Origin: Baylisascaris procyonis | Lineage: Eukaryota > Nematoda > Chromadorea > Rhabditida > Ascarididae | Assembly (NCBI GenBank): GCA_037389465.1 | Contig: JAZARR010000221.1 | Span: forward strand, 1,404,501 to 1,468,500 | Direction of reading: 5' to 3' | Length of the DNA stretch: 64,000 nucleotides | Shown: one piece after another, positions 41,175-56,159 of the stretch | How positions within the stretch are numbered: the first letter of the stretch is position 1 | How the letters are laid out: the number at the start of each line of letters is the position of its first letter | Notes under the pieces: generated by a model | Told to the model about the DNA's origin: nothing | Seen by the model: the letters and a program-made list of their open reading frames with translations, nothing else | Database searches by the model: none | Program-made: the position numbers and the translations under genes

Positions 41175-44100
41175 TAAGAAACCATCAACGAGAAAATGTA
41201 CCAGAGAGGCTGACATGAAAATTGTATCAGTAGCCCTGCCGTCTTGGCAAAATCAAGAAAAGTAGCACAAAACACATATGGTTAATAGCCTATAATAAAT
41301 CACACTTCAATTTAGTTCAGAATAATCGCCTAGTGGCAAGTGAATATGCTATGTCTAGTTGCGATCCCAACTCAGAATGTTCGCATTCCGAGCAAACGCA
41401 CTAACGGATTGGCCAATCATATGTTGTTCGACGATCATAAATCATACTGTGTCTATTTAGCTGCTGATGTCTATTGCCTCTCAGCAAGTTTTCAATCGTT
41501 CTCAAGCAACAGAATATAGAATATCGTTTTTTGCTAGCAAACCACCGACTGTACAGATCATCATCAAAAAGATTAACTAAACACAACGTGAGCCTTCATT
41601 TTTGGTCCTCATAACTTTCCTTGAACAAGCAATATTAGAAATGAATTGCCAGCCGATATGGCCTAAGCTTCTTCATTCACTGCTTTCGAATGCAATTTTT
41701 GATTAATTACATCGAACTTTTTAATAGTTCTGTCGGCAATTCACCACTTCAGCTATATTTAGTTTACAGACGGCTCGTTTCACATTGTTAGAAAAATACG
41801 AAGGCATTCAATGCGTCTCTTTGAAAATAAACAAATTAATAAATAAGAAAAATAACACACAAACAAATAAATATGAGGTTGGATGGGCCAGAAGACGTGT
41901 TTGGATGACAGCCACACAAATAGACACTAATGGAAGGAAGAAATACACACACCAAAGATCTCTCGAGGATTTGAAAACGAGGCCAACATAAAATGCTTTT
42001 GCAAATATTTGAAAATTGCATAAAAAATTCTCCGCTATCGACAAGAATATTTTGTTCAATTCCCGCGAGCGAGAAGGTGAGCCGCCCATCCTAAACAAGA
42101 GGCATCTTTCTGCAGAAAGAAGATCCTTTCCGAGTGCTTTCTCTTTCGACCCTCCCCCATCGCTGCTATCATAGTATGCTTCTAAACCATAAATAAAACT
42201 ACCAACAGCTTATCGCTGAGACGACGACAAAAAATGAAAACAAAATAGGTTGATGACACAACAGCCAAGTTCGAGACACTAATTTACATGCAATGAAGCG
42301 TTGAGTACGTAGAAAACCAATTAAAATTCGGCATCAATAAACGCTCGTTTGGTGAAAAATTCATAGCAATTCAAAAGAAGCTTATAAAATAGTGGATCAT
42401 CACGGAACTATGATTAATAATTGCAACACCCTCACCATACCCCGTTACGTATTGCATCTACAACCGGATCAAAGCTCCATTCTATCGTCCCTTCTCTCTA
42501 CCCTCCCCTTCTATCTCCTTCTACAATACGGTACCAACAAACACGCGATGGAACATGACAAGCCAAAAATGATGGGGTAAAAACTGTGGGATCAGCACAC
42601 TTGTGCGAAATGCAGCTGGCAATGATTTCACTCTGGATGATACGCCACTGAATTTGTAACATAATGAAACACTTGCATCGGTTGCAACAAAAAAACACTT
42701 ATTTTTGCCTTCAATCTCTATTACGGCAGTAGAATAAATTTATAACTGTGTGAAAGAAAGAATCAACTGCACACGATTCTCTCGCACAAAATCGATAATG
42801 ATAAATTGGTGTATGCAAATTCGCAGTTTGTCCTCTGAGCAATGTCGTCATCATGTCCAATTACGGTAAGCGCAATTTTCGAATTTCTATGAGCACACTT
42901 TGCCACAAACGCACGCCTAGGAAAGCGACAGAGAGAGCGTGTGCGTTACTAATGTGCACAATTGTTTTGCTCGTTCAAGAATAAAAGCGTTGAGGTATTT
43001 GACTAGATTATGTGTACCTTAAATTCTTATCATTTACAGAGTGCAAATGATACTAGAGGTCATTCATATATATATACCGACTTAAAATTGCAATGTGGAA
43101 TGAGGTTCAACAGTCGAGGCATATTTTAAGCAGCATTGGAAGCACTATCAGAATCAGTCATCAACTCATCTAAAAGTAGAAGCTTTTGCACGTTGTTGTC
43201 TCTTTTATGCGCTTTTTTAGATCTCAAAAGCGCATTGCGAGACCTGATGTTCTTTACGGTTCGGAAAGGATATAGAGTTATACATCGAAAAAACTCGAGG
43301 GATCTAGCCAGGATTTGTTTTGCCTTCGCTTAGAATCGCTTAGCAGCGATTCAAAGTCGCATGAGGCACTAATTGCTGACCTATACTGCAGATTACTGAC
43401 AAAGTTAAGCTTTGTCTTTCTCCCTAGTCTTGTCCCTTTTGTTTCGCGTAACGGAAGAAATGCGGGAGGTAAGCTAATCACAACTGATGTCATTGGCAGA
43501 ACCCGTATAACATCCATTCCTTTACTGAATGATTCTAAATGGACATGAAAAAATCTTGGTTAGATGCTTCCGGGTTTCTTCTATTTATGAGGCAGTAACT
43601 TTTCGAGCCTAGACATGAGGTATTCTAATGCGGCTTTCAGATGTTAAAAGGCAAATAAGAAGGTAACGTCGAATCAGCTCATTTATGAACGATTCTGATA
43701 GAGCTTTCAACTCTGTCTTGAATGTACCTGATCTCGATTGCAAAACCTTATGACATTATACATTTATAGGTCCAGGTATATCAGCGATGCTACGATTCAC
43801 TCAATCCTTCGTTATATGCAAATTTTTAGTTTCTGTTTTTTCCGCCTCATAAGAGTGACTCTCAAATGGCTTTCGAGGATGTTTTGCTTCCAGTTTCCGT
43901 TTCATCAAAAACATATTAGCACATATATTTCTAGGTTCCTATTAGTGAACAAATAATATCGCTTCGCTTACCAATTTGGTGAGCACCTGTTCTATCGTTC
44001 TCGCACGCATGCGCATATGGTAAAATGCGCCAACACTTTTCAAACTTCCTACATCTTTTCATAATCAATGGGTTCAAATGGCATATTAGGGCTATCGGAT

Positions 44101-47100
44101 TCATTTCACGTTAGAATGTGGACAGTTTGTTGAATCGACTAGAAGCTTTTTAGGCTTTTCTCTTCGAATTTTATTGGAGATTAGAAATACTTGTATTAGA
44201 GGGTAAATATTTTAAATTGCGATATAACTCTCAAAGGTTTTGCAGGAATTGAAATGTTACCAGAATGTTTTCACCAAATTTTTTCAATTCCACTCTGCGT
44301 TAAGCTAAAGTGGAAAAGCGTATGCGCACAAATCACAGTCGAATACTACAATGTTGTGGTTATTTAGATTGTGTTGCGATGAATAAATTTACGCTATGTT
44401 TCAGCAAATTTTTCTCAACATGGGGGTATACAGATGAAGATTACGGTAAACAAATGTTGTCACAGCTGGACGTATGAATGAATATTACGATTTTCGTGCG
44501 AATCAAGTGCGGCGGTAGCATGAGTTTCAAGATGAAATCACAAGGTGTATCGCTATCTATAATATACTTTCATAATCAACTTTGTGTTATATTCTTGGAT
44601 ACCCAAAATTTTCACATATACTTTGCACATATTAAATATATTAAATGTTTATATGAGTGATCGAGTTGCTGCGATAGTAAGTTTAAATAAACAGTCAACT
44701 TCTAGACAAACGGAACAATTATTATCTTCTTCAAGAGAAACACTCCACTTGTGCAGAAGACTCTCTTTCGATGAAAAAATTGCGCCGCCTTTTAAAAAAA
44801 GCATCAAGGATGCCATTCAATAAAACGATATTATCAGCACTCACGAAATTCCACTAGACTTTAAAGTCGCTTTGCATAGTGATTGCTATTATTAGTCGGA
44901 TCATCCGTCTCACCCCATCCCATCCCCCTCATGTCTCCACTCGCTGCTAAACATGCCTAAGCGTCAGAGTTTTCAATCAGCCTCTCCCTCCCATCCCGAA
45001 AATTGAGCAACCCTTATGTTCGGAAGTCCGCGAGTTTCAGGATTTCCTAAACGAAATCAAGCATCCCAGGCTTTCGGGGAGCGTCAAAGCTGGGAAAATC
45101 CTTGAGTCTGAGATTTATGAGCGAAATTTTATCGAAAACCAACTGCACTTACTAATTTTCGATGCGTAAAAATTATGGAACAGATAAAAATATTTGAATA
45201 GCGATGTTTTCTCGAAACAAAAACAACCTGAACGTCACTGTCGTTTCTTTACTATCATTAGACAATTCCTGGGTGCATAAAGAACAATTTGGAGGCACAT
45301 ATCTTTCGTTACCACATTCGATGTGCTACTTTGTGGCTTATACGGCATACATTTTGTACCATCAGCAAAGTCATCGATGGCTTTTTTGAACGATGAATTT
45401 AATATTTATGTTGTTTCTCAGTGAAGTGCAGTTATAGCGGTTGGATCCTCAGATTTCTCGGAATACAAAAAGATGCATATAAATATTGTAATTTCCTCGG
45501 TAACAAAGCAAACGGAGATGAGCTCTTATTTCCTGTCATTACTAAACCTCTTTTCATTGTGGAAAAGAGAGGGGAGGAATGAGAAGGTATGATAGTCACA
45601 AGTTGCAGCTAAAAGAACAAATTTCCTTTATATGATAATTTTCCGCCTCCCAAGATGCATATATTGAGAAGCTTAAGGTGGCGTAGGAGAACGCTATAAA
45701 AAAGGAAAAACGATCGATGAGACATTGTAACGCAAACGATCATCGAATGGAGAGATCGAAGAGGATGAATGAGATGGACGTTCAAGATTGCAATAGCTAT
45801 TGCTCTATCCTTTCGCTTGAACTTCACATATCTTTTTGATTGCTTCTTCTACAAGGTGGGTAGAGAAATTTACAGGAGATTAGTTGAAACGCAACGAATT
45901 TATTCTTGTTTAAAAGATAACGAAATTATTTTATCTTCTTCCAGCCCCTAATATCTTGTATTTTATTTTCATTTATTTCTTATAATTCCCACCCCCCCCC
46001 CCCTGCTTTCGTAAATTTTTCACCCGATACGCATTGAATTCATCCTTAAGATAATTGCTTTAAGATGGTCGTTCAGTGTTTGAAGTGAAAGGTTTTTCTT
46101 TGAAGTTTAAAATCTCATTATTTGGCAGTGCATTACTTCATTATTAAATTCGAAATTTGTAATCTGCAAACAAATAAAAAAGGAAAAACAAATCGCCTCT
46201 ATGATCATTTATCAATTTCTTTTCTAAATATACAAATTGAATTCCTCGTTTCTATGCTTTCTTTTATCAAAAATTGCAGTAAAGAGATTGCAAAAGTGTG
46301 CCAAACAGCTGTCACAATGTTTACTTCTATTCGACACTTATCTGACCAGCCGGTTCCACGAAAAATAAAGTACACAAATAATGATTTTGATATATTAATT
46401 GATCCAAGATCTCAAATAAATCGTCGCACAAAAGTCCTCATTTTTTGTGATTCAATTCACCTAAAATGGTTGCAATTTTCTTTCGCCATTAAATCTCTCT
46501 AGTATCTTTCAATATTGATGTGTTAATGTGAAATATGGCAAAGGAAGTGATCCTCTGAGGTACATTATATCTATTAAGTTCCGTAAACTTGTTTTTAGTT
46601 CTCGATTTTAAATTATCTGTCGGAGGACAGACAGACGCATACATACATTCGCGTACATACAACATCGCTATAGGCGTTGTATCGAAAATCCCATAGTTTT
46701 AATAGCCATAATGATATCCATAATGAGTACACACCTTCTGATTAAACTAAAAGAAAAATACACAGAAATGTTGTCCTGCTTAGGGATGAAACAGTACAAA
46801 GGATTTGCTGCATTTGCCAAGCAAAGATGTCTCTAAATTAGCAATAACCCCTACACTCCCCCTTCCCCTCACCCCTGTACCTCTTCATTACCTCTTCAAG
46901 AAAACACTCTCTTGCTGTTAACTGTTACAAGTATACTGAATGATTTTCCACGAATATGTAGCTATGAGATGTGGGAAGAAAACAAATTTAGTGTGAAGTT
47001 AGTGGATGATCAATGAAAGTGTAGGAGGTGGTCGATGTGACTCAATAGAAATGGAGCAATATTAGACGAAGGCAGTGCAATGCATTGGTAAACGAGATTG

Positions 47101-48827
47101 ATCAGTGGCGGAAATCGTTTTGCGGGTCGATTCTAAATCTCTGACATAAAGCTGCAAAGATTCGTTAACTCCACCCTACAACTTCGTTAATTCTCGCCCC
47201 ACCTTCTTTATGTTTTATATTGCTCAAAGTAAAAACGAACGATGGACAAGATTGAAAAAATCCCGATCGCATTCCACAAAAGTTTAAAGACAATTTTGAA
47301 GTTTTTATAAATGCTCTAATATTTGGTTCTATTTTTCAATAGATGGATTAATGGTATTCGAACTTTAATTTATTTCATTAGTGATGATATTCTCAACATA
47401 TAGCTGATAATATTCATATATCTAAAACGCATGCTTCCACGTGGTGCTAACTGTGATACCATTGTGGTTGCGCAGTGGAATGTCGCGATAATGGCAAATC
47501 ATCAGCGGTATATTGGAAGAATGAGGTTCCGCTCGTAATGAGTGTTGCCATCGTGGGTGGGATAAAGTGGAAAAAAGGCATCCATTATTTTAGTCGCAGG
47601 CAACTTTGCCAACTGCTTCGATATGAATGAAGTACGGGTTACCAATGCATATTAAAATATCAAAAAGAAACCGCGATGCTTATCTGTCAACTCCTAGCAG
47701 CGGAAGGCATAAATACACTGTATAAGTATATAGGTATATAAAGTATAATATAAGTATAAATATAAGAATATAAATATCGCAGCTATATATGAATGTATAT
47801 ATCGGAATTATAAATTTTTTTCAACTCGGACTAGCAGCTTAAATTATTCACTAATTGAAGCATAGCAATTAATCACACAGCATTACCCTAATTAACCATG
47901 GGGATTGTATAGTGCTAGATGCAATACCTAATTCTTACATGCGCAATTTTTTAAGTAAATCTGTGCAAATTATCACGTAAGACAGCGATGTTTCAATTCT
48001 GATGTCTAAAATTTTTCTTCATCATGCTTCAATGCAGGGGCTTGCTACATAAAAACGTATTAAAGAAACATTTCTTGCTTGGACATTTGCGCTTCGGTTG
48101 ACTTTCACCATCTCATTTTGTTTTGAATTCACGATAGTAAGCAGTGCATGAAAAAAGAAGTTTTAGTGTGACCCTCGTGAAAGATATTATATCCTTTTTT
48201 TTCACTATTGGCCAAATGGAATCTAAATGTGTTCGATTCACAACTCTCACCACCCAAAAAATAGAAATTTTCGATCGCAACAAACTTTTTTCTTACATAA
48301 AAATGTAAAGGAAAGTGAACATAGGGTATTAAAATATTCGAAAATGAATCGCATATGTGAAAGTCATTGAAAATTCATAAGGAAATGCCAAATTATGGCA
48401 ATTCCTTCTCATCTTTCCCATACTCTCTCTTTTGCTTTCTCATTCTCTTTTCTATTTCCTCACACAATAAACGCCTTCACTACTCTCATCCGTTGCATTA
48501 TCTTGCCGTCTGTCAATTGACTTACGCCTCTGTGTGCCTCTCATCTCGAGCTTATTGACAGCTTCCTTGTTCGTTGCTTGCCATCGCAAATAACAACTTT
48601 TTTACGGTGCAAAAGCCGTGATATAACGCACCAGACGTTGGTAGGTGTGTCGTTTTCTTACCAGTTTAAAGCCATCTCTAAACGATCATCTTTTTGCTCT
48701 TCTTCTATATTCATGCCTTTATTTGTGTGTTAACCCAATGTGAATACTCTAATAGGCAAGTGTGAAAAGCATTGGTGCTAAGGATAGCGTCAGACCCCGA
48801 TTACACTCATGAATAGGCGAACGAATG
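41175..48827. other. No gene recognised
   Basis: Several frames of 56-126 codons exist (for example plus 46122-46502 and plus 44653-44823) without a known domain or convincing splice pattern. 47720-47815 is a low-complexity TATAAG-like tract. Confidence 0.6.
45991..46003 (+). repeat. Poly-C tract
   Basis: A run of about 13 C after CCCA. It is a simple homopolymer in AT-rich DNA. Confidence 0.9.
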
Positions 48828-48895
48828 AACAAACAAATAAATAAATAAATAAAAATGAATAAATAGATAAATAAGTAGACAAATAAATAAATAAG

Positions 48896-48962
<67 letters not shown>

Positions 48963-48964
48963 AA
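48828..48964. repeat. (AAAT)n tetranucleotide microsatellite
   Basis: AAATAAATAAAT repeats, imperfect at the left (GATA, AGAC and AAGT variants) and near perfect from about 48895. Confidence 0.95.
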
Positions 48965-49343
48965 TCACTTAAAAATAAAAAACAAGAGCGATAACCTTAA
49001 GATGATTATGTGAAGAGACATAAAAGAATGGCGTGATTGACGATAAAAGAGAGTGGCCGTTCATCCTTTCCGAACGTTGTGACTATTTTGTTGTAAAAAC
49101 GTCTACCCATTGTAGAGGTATAGCAATAACAAGCGATAACGAAATATATGTGAGGAACTGGCAAATATTTCAACGGAATGCAGGACGGAAAATGAGAAAC
49201 GACAAAAACAATACAGGTTCCCCACTTAACACACGTTCCCCAACTCATTCACTGTAAAACTAAACTGGAATAAAATGATTTCACGGAAGCGTTTAATGGT
49301 CACAATCTATGAAAGAGGTGAAAAATTGAGGACAGTGATAGAT

Positions 49344-49377
49344 GGCTCCGGAGTCAGACTCCTTTAGTAATTCATTT
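49344..49377. repeat. Dispersed repeat, partial copy C
   Basis: GGCTCCGGAGTCAGACTCCT then TTAGTAATTCATTT matches only the first third of copies A and B. The downstream core (TATAGCTGATCA) is missing. Confidence 0.35.
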
Positions 49378-49379
49378 AG

Positions 49380-51049
49380 AAAGTAAGTTCAAGTTAAATC
49401 TGTCGGTTGTCACTAATTACGAAGCATTGAAGAGCGTCATAAGCTGGAGTTAGCTATGTAAATGAATTTATGAATGAATCTGACTCCTTAGTCGCTATCA
49501 CTGGTCAGGATGACATCTGGTGTAGGAGACTATCCTGATGAAATACTGCATTCTTTAAATTTCACACCTCAAACTTCTTTGTTCACAAGTTGAAAGTATT
49601 TATACACATAAAGTAACATATTGGTACATCAAATATCTGCAAAAAAAAAGGGATTACATGTGGGGAAACGCACAAAGGAAAACATAAAAACGTCATGCAA
49701 CATCATGTAATCGTCGTACACACTGACTAGCAAAAAAGACTTCGCAACGCAAACTTGCGAAGTGTTTCGAAATGAATATGGAACATACAAAGTAGGCAGA
49801 AAGTGGAAAAAAGTTGCAAAAAAAATGAAATCTTTGATGTGAGGATTGCGTTTTGCGTTTGCGAATTAACGCTTTATCTGTTAACCATATATCATCATCT
49901 ACTTCATTCTTAGTGCAAGAGTAAGAAAAAAGCATAAAAGTGCACATCTTCGACTTCACAAATTACTGAAAGGAAATAACATTCACCGCTGCCCGGTTCA
50001 AAGACCTTAGCAAACAATATCATGAAGGACACCTCTTTTATATTTAGAGTGCCGATTGAATGACAAACTAAGACTGCAGAAAGAAAGAAACCGTTTCAGC
50101 ACCTCATATATGCAATGGTGGACAGAAATCATTGCTACGTTAAGAAATATAGGCGAAGAGTGGAAATCTGTGATAGCAATGAGAAGGAGGTGAAAAGAGA
50201 CATATGAAGAAGGAATATGTGAAAGGTGAAAAATTAATGGGAGAATATGAAATGCACAAAGTTAAAAAGGATATCGGAAAGGAACAGTATTAGACTAAGA
50301 TGAAATAAGAAGTGTATTAGGGGAATAAGGATTGGAACTATACTTCAACATGCATATCCGTTGTTAGTCTATTCTTGTGCGCTATACCCGCTAGGAGTGA
50401 AAGGTATACTTCGAAACCTTACGGAAGGTTGGAGGGTGAAGGGGGAGGTGCTTTGAGAAGCAAGAGAAGTGATCGTCTCTGTTGGCTGAGAAGCATATGT
50501 ATAGAAAAATACATCCATGTTTTTCTCGAAAGTAACGAAATTTGCATTGTCCCGGTTCACGCTGTTTATGGACGGATGAAATTCAGGATCTCCTTAGAAA
50601 TATTTACCTTCTTTTTACTTGGAATATCTGATTTCCTCTTGCAAACCTTTCGAAGAAAGCCCATGTTGAAAAGCTGCTGCGGTATTCAGACAGATGCAAT
50701 GGACGCCAAAATTATTATATAGAATATGCCTCCATATGAGGATACAGGACGCTTTATGAAGGATGCATTGCTTTTGCAGCGCGGACTGTTTGGAAAGAGC
50801 ACAGTGCACAATGACGCTCAAATCCTTAATGCCTCCTCAACTATTAGATTATCAAATAGGCACGGAACATTCTCGAATTCGATCGTCACCCCACCATCAA
50901 TATCAATGTGCCGTCGTGGGTCGACTGTTGTTGTAGTGGGGTTGTCAAATTTCAGAAGCACACACTCTGAAGTCGTACATCAAACTCAACAAACTCAGCT
51001 CTGTAGAAGCACTCTGTAGAAGCTCTTACTAATAATTTTTCAATATCTC
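49380..51049. other. No gene recognised; 3' side of RTE fragment
   Basis: Purine-rich plus strand around 50140-50340. A 115-codon plus frame at 50375-50722 is unrecognised and may be part of repeat-derived DNA next to the retrotransposon. Confidence 0.5.
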
Positions 51050-52600
51050 TTTGAATACGTCACCTGTCCCTTTACTTGTTTCGATCCGTCTTTCAGCTTT
51101 CGCCGGGTACGACGATGATCACGATACATTCTTCATCATTCTCTTAGCTCCGCTTTTCTTCTTGGTTACACGCCATCTAACACTGATCCCTTTGAACACC
51201 GACCAGATGGTTGGTTTCGTTGTCAATTTTTGCTGTCCAGCAGTTGTTTCTGAACCGTGTCATGCAGCCTGGTGTTCCCATTTCACTTTCAATGCTCCTC
51301 ACAACAATATGTTCTTCTCTACTGTGCTCTCTGACCACTTCATTTGTGATATGATATACCACAAACGTTTTTTTCACTCATCACCGTCTCTAAGAATGAC
51401 AATTGTTGCTCCTCTGTTTTGCTGACACCCACATTTAGCTATCTTAAAGTCTAACAGGTGCCAACATTGAGTCGCACAGGTTTACTCGAAATGTTTTGCA
51501 GATCTTGCACATCATTCACCTAAGTATTTTATCCTCATCTTACTCTTTGCAGCAGTTCTTCACCTAATTACCGGTGCATTCCTACTTACCCAAATGAACG
51601 TGCTGACTGACCTCTCCGATTTCGTCTCCTTCCACCATTCTTCGGAGCTTTCGCGCGGTAGCTGATTCCATATGCTTTAGGCCGACGTGGCTGCTGTCTT
51701 ATAAAAAAGCACTATTTCAATCTTAAAACCAATATTCCCTCCCTTCAAAACTCCAGTGTACAGTAATGCCCTATCGTGGTCAACGAGTGGCATGGATAAA
51801 GGAAGACTCTGTTCCTTTGATCTTCCTGGCAGCTAGGTGACGGTAAATATGAGAGCTATTGTGCAGAAAGTTTTTGGAATCTACTCTGGTCTCTTAACTG
51901 TTACAGATAAAAGCTCTGCGAGAGCCGATTCGTCGTCATCTTCGTTAACAATTTATAGACGTGAGACGGTAGACAAAGTGGACGGAGATTTTTTGGGGTT
52001 TTCGCGATGGCCGTTTCTGACTCTTTCCCATACGCAGGAATCTCTTCCATTAGGGCCTGAATTTTGAAGCAATGATCCACAGAACTTTGTTTCTCCCGCT
52101 GCGATCACTTCGACCATCATTCCGTTGTTGTCGGGAACCTTCCCTCTCCACATATGGGATAGGCATTTTATATTTTGCTGACTAAGACGAAGGGGGAGAT
52201 TCAGATGAACCTTGAAGCATATGTGTAGGAACGTCGATTCGTGGTTTGAACAATTCTGCATGAAGATTTTTGCAGAGTTCTTCCACCTCCATTCTATAAG
52301 TGATCATCTCTCCGTTCCTTTTCTTAAGTGCTGCAGCATTTGACTGTTCACCTCGTCCTTCACTTCGTGATGCTTTTCAATGAATTGCCGCCTTGAACAC
52401 CTTCTCCTTTCAGAGGTTTTCAAAATTTTCTTTATTTTTGCTTTAACAACTCCCAGAGTAGAGATTAATCGAATAGACTGTTCAAGTTTTTTCTTTTGTC
52501 CCTCCGTTTTTCCAATGAGACTTTCGTTGCTTCTAAGATTCTTCCACTGTTTCCCTTCGCCTTTCTCACCACACCCGAATGGAATAAATTAGTATAATAA
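51050..52600 (-). mobile_element. Decayed RTE-clade non-LTR retrotransposon fragment
   Basis: Read on the minus strand across several frames, pieces of an RTE-like reverse-transcriptase ORF appear in the correct order. First the pre-RT linker (EVEELCKNLHAELF, then VPTHML, about 52230-52310). Then the finger motif NLRPLCLPSHVYKLLTK (about 51940-51990; family N-Y-R-P-I-C-L-L-S-x-x-Y-K-L). Then a worn palm region around 51760-51800 (PLSMPLVDHDRA, where the family has FVDYEKAFD). Then the C-terminal region KTEEQQLSF, a GIS motif and GCMTRFRNNCWT (about 51240-51420; family GHVMRFNDNRWT). Stops and frameshifts separate them, and the GVRQGD and FADD motifs are not recognisable. No endonuclease domain is seen upstream of 52600. 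The element is dead; the class comes from remembered family motifs, not a search. Confidence 0.7.
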
Positions 52601-53112
52601 ACAAAAGCTCTTCTTCAAGAAAGTGCAAGATTTTGCTGGACTTTCAGTGTGAATGAGTTTTGCCTTTATAACATATAAAAATATTCACATTTCGGATGTA
52701 ATATAATGAACATTCAAGAGTTGAGATTTCATAACAAATATTAGGCCCAACATTGAAAGTGTTATTATAACATATTTCTTTGTTAAGTTGTTATTCATTA
52801 TCCGCCCTGGTGTCTTGTTGAATTAGGAATTACAAGCAGCCTGCAGACGATTGGATCCATGCTAACCCACAGCATCTTCATGGCAGGTGATCGCGTAAAG
52901 TTCACAACGGAACTTAAGGATTCTAAAGAACAGATTGGCGCCATCTTTCACACTATACCTTATGAGGCTATAATCAGACGAGGCAACCCACGTCGTCATC
53001 TTATGTGCTTCTGACTTCTCTTTATGCTTTATAACACTCGTTTCATTAACAGGTGTAAAATTCGATAAGAATTCGATAACACTGCGATTGCGTTAAACAG
53101 CGCCTATTTCCT

Positions 53113-53196
<84 letters not shown>

Positions 53197-56159
53197 AATG
53201 TCAGATTCACCCAGTATGGGATACTTCAATGCATATAAACGATTTAATTAAACACAATTTGCTTCTTCGCGATGTGCAAACGCCCCTTTTCGATGCCACA
53301 CTCTCAATGCATTGCAATAAAAAAGTTTTTGAATAAATACGAATAGTTTTGCCCATCGGTACGGAAGAAATAATTTAATTGAATAAAAAATAAAGTGAAT
53401 TTTCGATAGCGTTTAAATGCGGAAAAAAAGTCTTAATGCGACATCATATCAAATTAATCTTTATGAAGTGCCCCGCACAGCTATTAATATTATCAATGGG
53501 GAAAAAGGGGAGGAGAAGGGCTAATACTTAGCAATAGACTATTAAAAAACAAATTCCACATTTCCACCTTCATCATAACCGAATTAATTATATCCCAATA
53601 GTTTGTCGATAGGTACTATTTGCAGTTATTGGCATCATAAATGAATCAAAGAAATTTAGAAAACAAGTGGAACTTAGCGACCAGTCAAAAAATTGCAATT
53701 TTTGCAGTAGTTGAATGTTTAATTAAGAACAGTTGAAAGTTGCGTAAATGTTGACACCACTATCGTTAAAACTGGCAAACAGATATCTAAAAGTTAAACG
53801 CTTAGTTCATAGAGAAATTGTGCTTTTTGTTGAGTATATTCAAGGCAGCAACAACTGCAACAAGAGTTGTGAATATTGATGCATACAATTCATGGCATAG
53901 GGCAATTTCCTACAACATATTCCACCATTCACCATAGGTCTCAAAACGGCTCATAAACATTCACTGTACCTAACATTCGCTTGCTTCTTTCACCGCTGGG
54001 ACTTCCATTTATATTTGTTGGATCGAAGATAGGGGGATCTTTTCTGAAAATTTTTATGAGCGATCGGATCGGCTAAATGCGGAAATATTATTTTGGATTT
54101 TTTATTGTTTAGTGATAATTTATGAATTCGGATGGTCAGTTGTTTGGGATGTAAATGCGTATATCACTCTAACTGCTCTAACGTTTTTCGTCACTTTTTT
54201 GGATTCCATGAAAAAAAAAACAATTTAAGTATCAATAACAGCTCCCCAAAGCGGGAAAAGCGTTGATAAGTTCATATTTTAAAGACGTAGCAAATTTCCT
54301 TCAGTCTTTTAAAAAGATTTCTTGAAAGCAACCAAGAAGCATGAATTAGTAAACGAATAGTTTCGTGTTCCTAGTTGAGTTACTGGAAGAGTATCTCAGC
54401 AGAATCATGAAACAGAGAGAGATGAAGAGAGAATGAAAGGAGGGTGAGAGAGGAGGAGAAAAAAGTTCACTCTAAATGTTTGCTTGCCACAACATTAGTA
54501 TGTTACATAAAACATAAGATGATGAATCATTGTATCGCCGAAATATCCAAAGATGAAATGATATGCAATTACAAAAGCGAAAAATACAGTACGCCAAACG
54601 ATTTGAGAAATCACCACTGTAGGATAGAGAAGCGAATGCGTTACAGCTAAACGTAATGAAACGAAGCGAACTTGAGGGAGGATGTAAAAAACAAGTGGCC
54701 TATCATTCACCGCAATATGGATGAAAAAAGGTGAATAAATCAATGAGGCAATAAAATTTATTTGTAAATGCTTTCATAACAAATGTTCCACGCACAGTTG
54801 GGTTACTTCCGCCGTCAATTCTGTACTTCCGTAAACGTGCCATGGGGTGGTTCGATTTTTTCTGTATTCAATAGAGGGAAAGGGGGACGAGATGGTGGAG
54901 AGTAATATGACTATCCAACTTCTAAGAAAATAGGCATTAAATCAAGCGCCCTGTCATTGTCATTAGAAAACTCTTGATAAAAAAGTCTCATGGGGAATGT
55001 GAATAAATAATTAAAAAGGATAGGATAGAACGATTCCGCATATACAATAGCAAATAATGAACTGAGTCCATTCAACAATGACGACCTCTAGCTATTACAA
55101 CGTTAAATTGGCATCAACAATCGAAAAAATGAATGTAAACATTTGCAGATATATAGCATCCCTTCCCCTCTCATACCGGCACCAGGAATCACAAAAGAGT
55201 GTAATAGTGATAAAGGACATCGATATGTGGGCATATTTTAATATTCGTTTATGCGACTATCTCATTTACTGATGACTTTCCTTAATCTTAATAGATTATA
55301 TCGTGTAATGAGACTTCCCGTTCCTAGATGAGTCCACCAAATACAAGAAGCCGGCTTTAAATAAACATGGGAACATGTTTCAAAAAATTTAAGATAAGGG
55401 GAAGGAGAGCTTTTATTGTTGAGCTGATCGAACATGTTCGGACCACCAGTGTTGAATTTAGCACATTGGGCAAATGGCCAACAGCTTTCAGTTTTCCTTG
55501 TTCAGCTCATAAACCTTGATTGAAGTACTCTAAATTCAGAAAGTGCGATTGAAAGATAGGAAAGCCTACTATAGGAATTGAACGATGGGCGGTTTCGCAT
55601 TTCACTTACTTAATCAACCGACTTCCTGGATTATTAGAAAATGTTCAAATATTCGGAGTAATTGCTCTACCTTCAAGTTGATCCAGCATCTTATATCTGG
55701 TCTATTTTCAGTTTACTGATGTAAAATGTACAAGGAATTTTTGGTATTTTGAAATTTCTATAATTTTTCGACTTCAATAGATCAGCATGAACAATAATGA
55801 GCTCATCCTATGATATAATTGCATCCAAAAAATTTCATAGCTCTAGCTTTCATTGGTTTCAGGAATCCAACGCTGACAGACATATCGATGCATATACATG
55901 CATACTCACTAACAGAAGTTGCAATAATGCGCTTTCTGAACCTATCATATTGGAACTTAGGCCAGTTTTGATAGCGATACGAAACCGAACGTAGATGTTG
56001 AATATTTTCGAGCAGTCAAACGATGAATATTGCCAGAAAGAATGATGTTCTCAAGTCATTGGAATGGATACAGTAATCAGTAACTTGTGAGTAAGTAACT
56101 AAAGAAACAACTTATCTTTATCACTGGAGATAATAGTTGAAGTAAACGAGAGTGGCATA
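52601..56159. other. No gene recognised
   Basis: Contains the TA array at 53116-53192 and a purine-rich tract (GAGAGAGATGAAGAGAGA and onward) at 54410-54466. If the retrotransposon once had an endonuclease domain it would lie here, but I see no trace. Confidence 0.5.
53116..53192. repeat. (TA)n microsatellite, about 38 units
   Basis: A pure dinucleotide run, followed by GTATAATG. Confidence 0.97.

Noticed and set aside
50860..50930. Minus-strand IDIDGG followed by a hydrophobic/acidic stretch, first taken for the RTE IDG..FADD region
   Set aside because: It lies 3' of the element's C-terminal motif, so the order is wrong. Resemblance is probably accidental.
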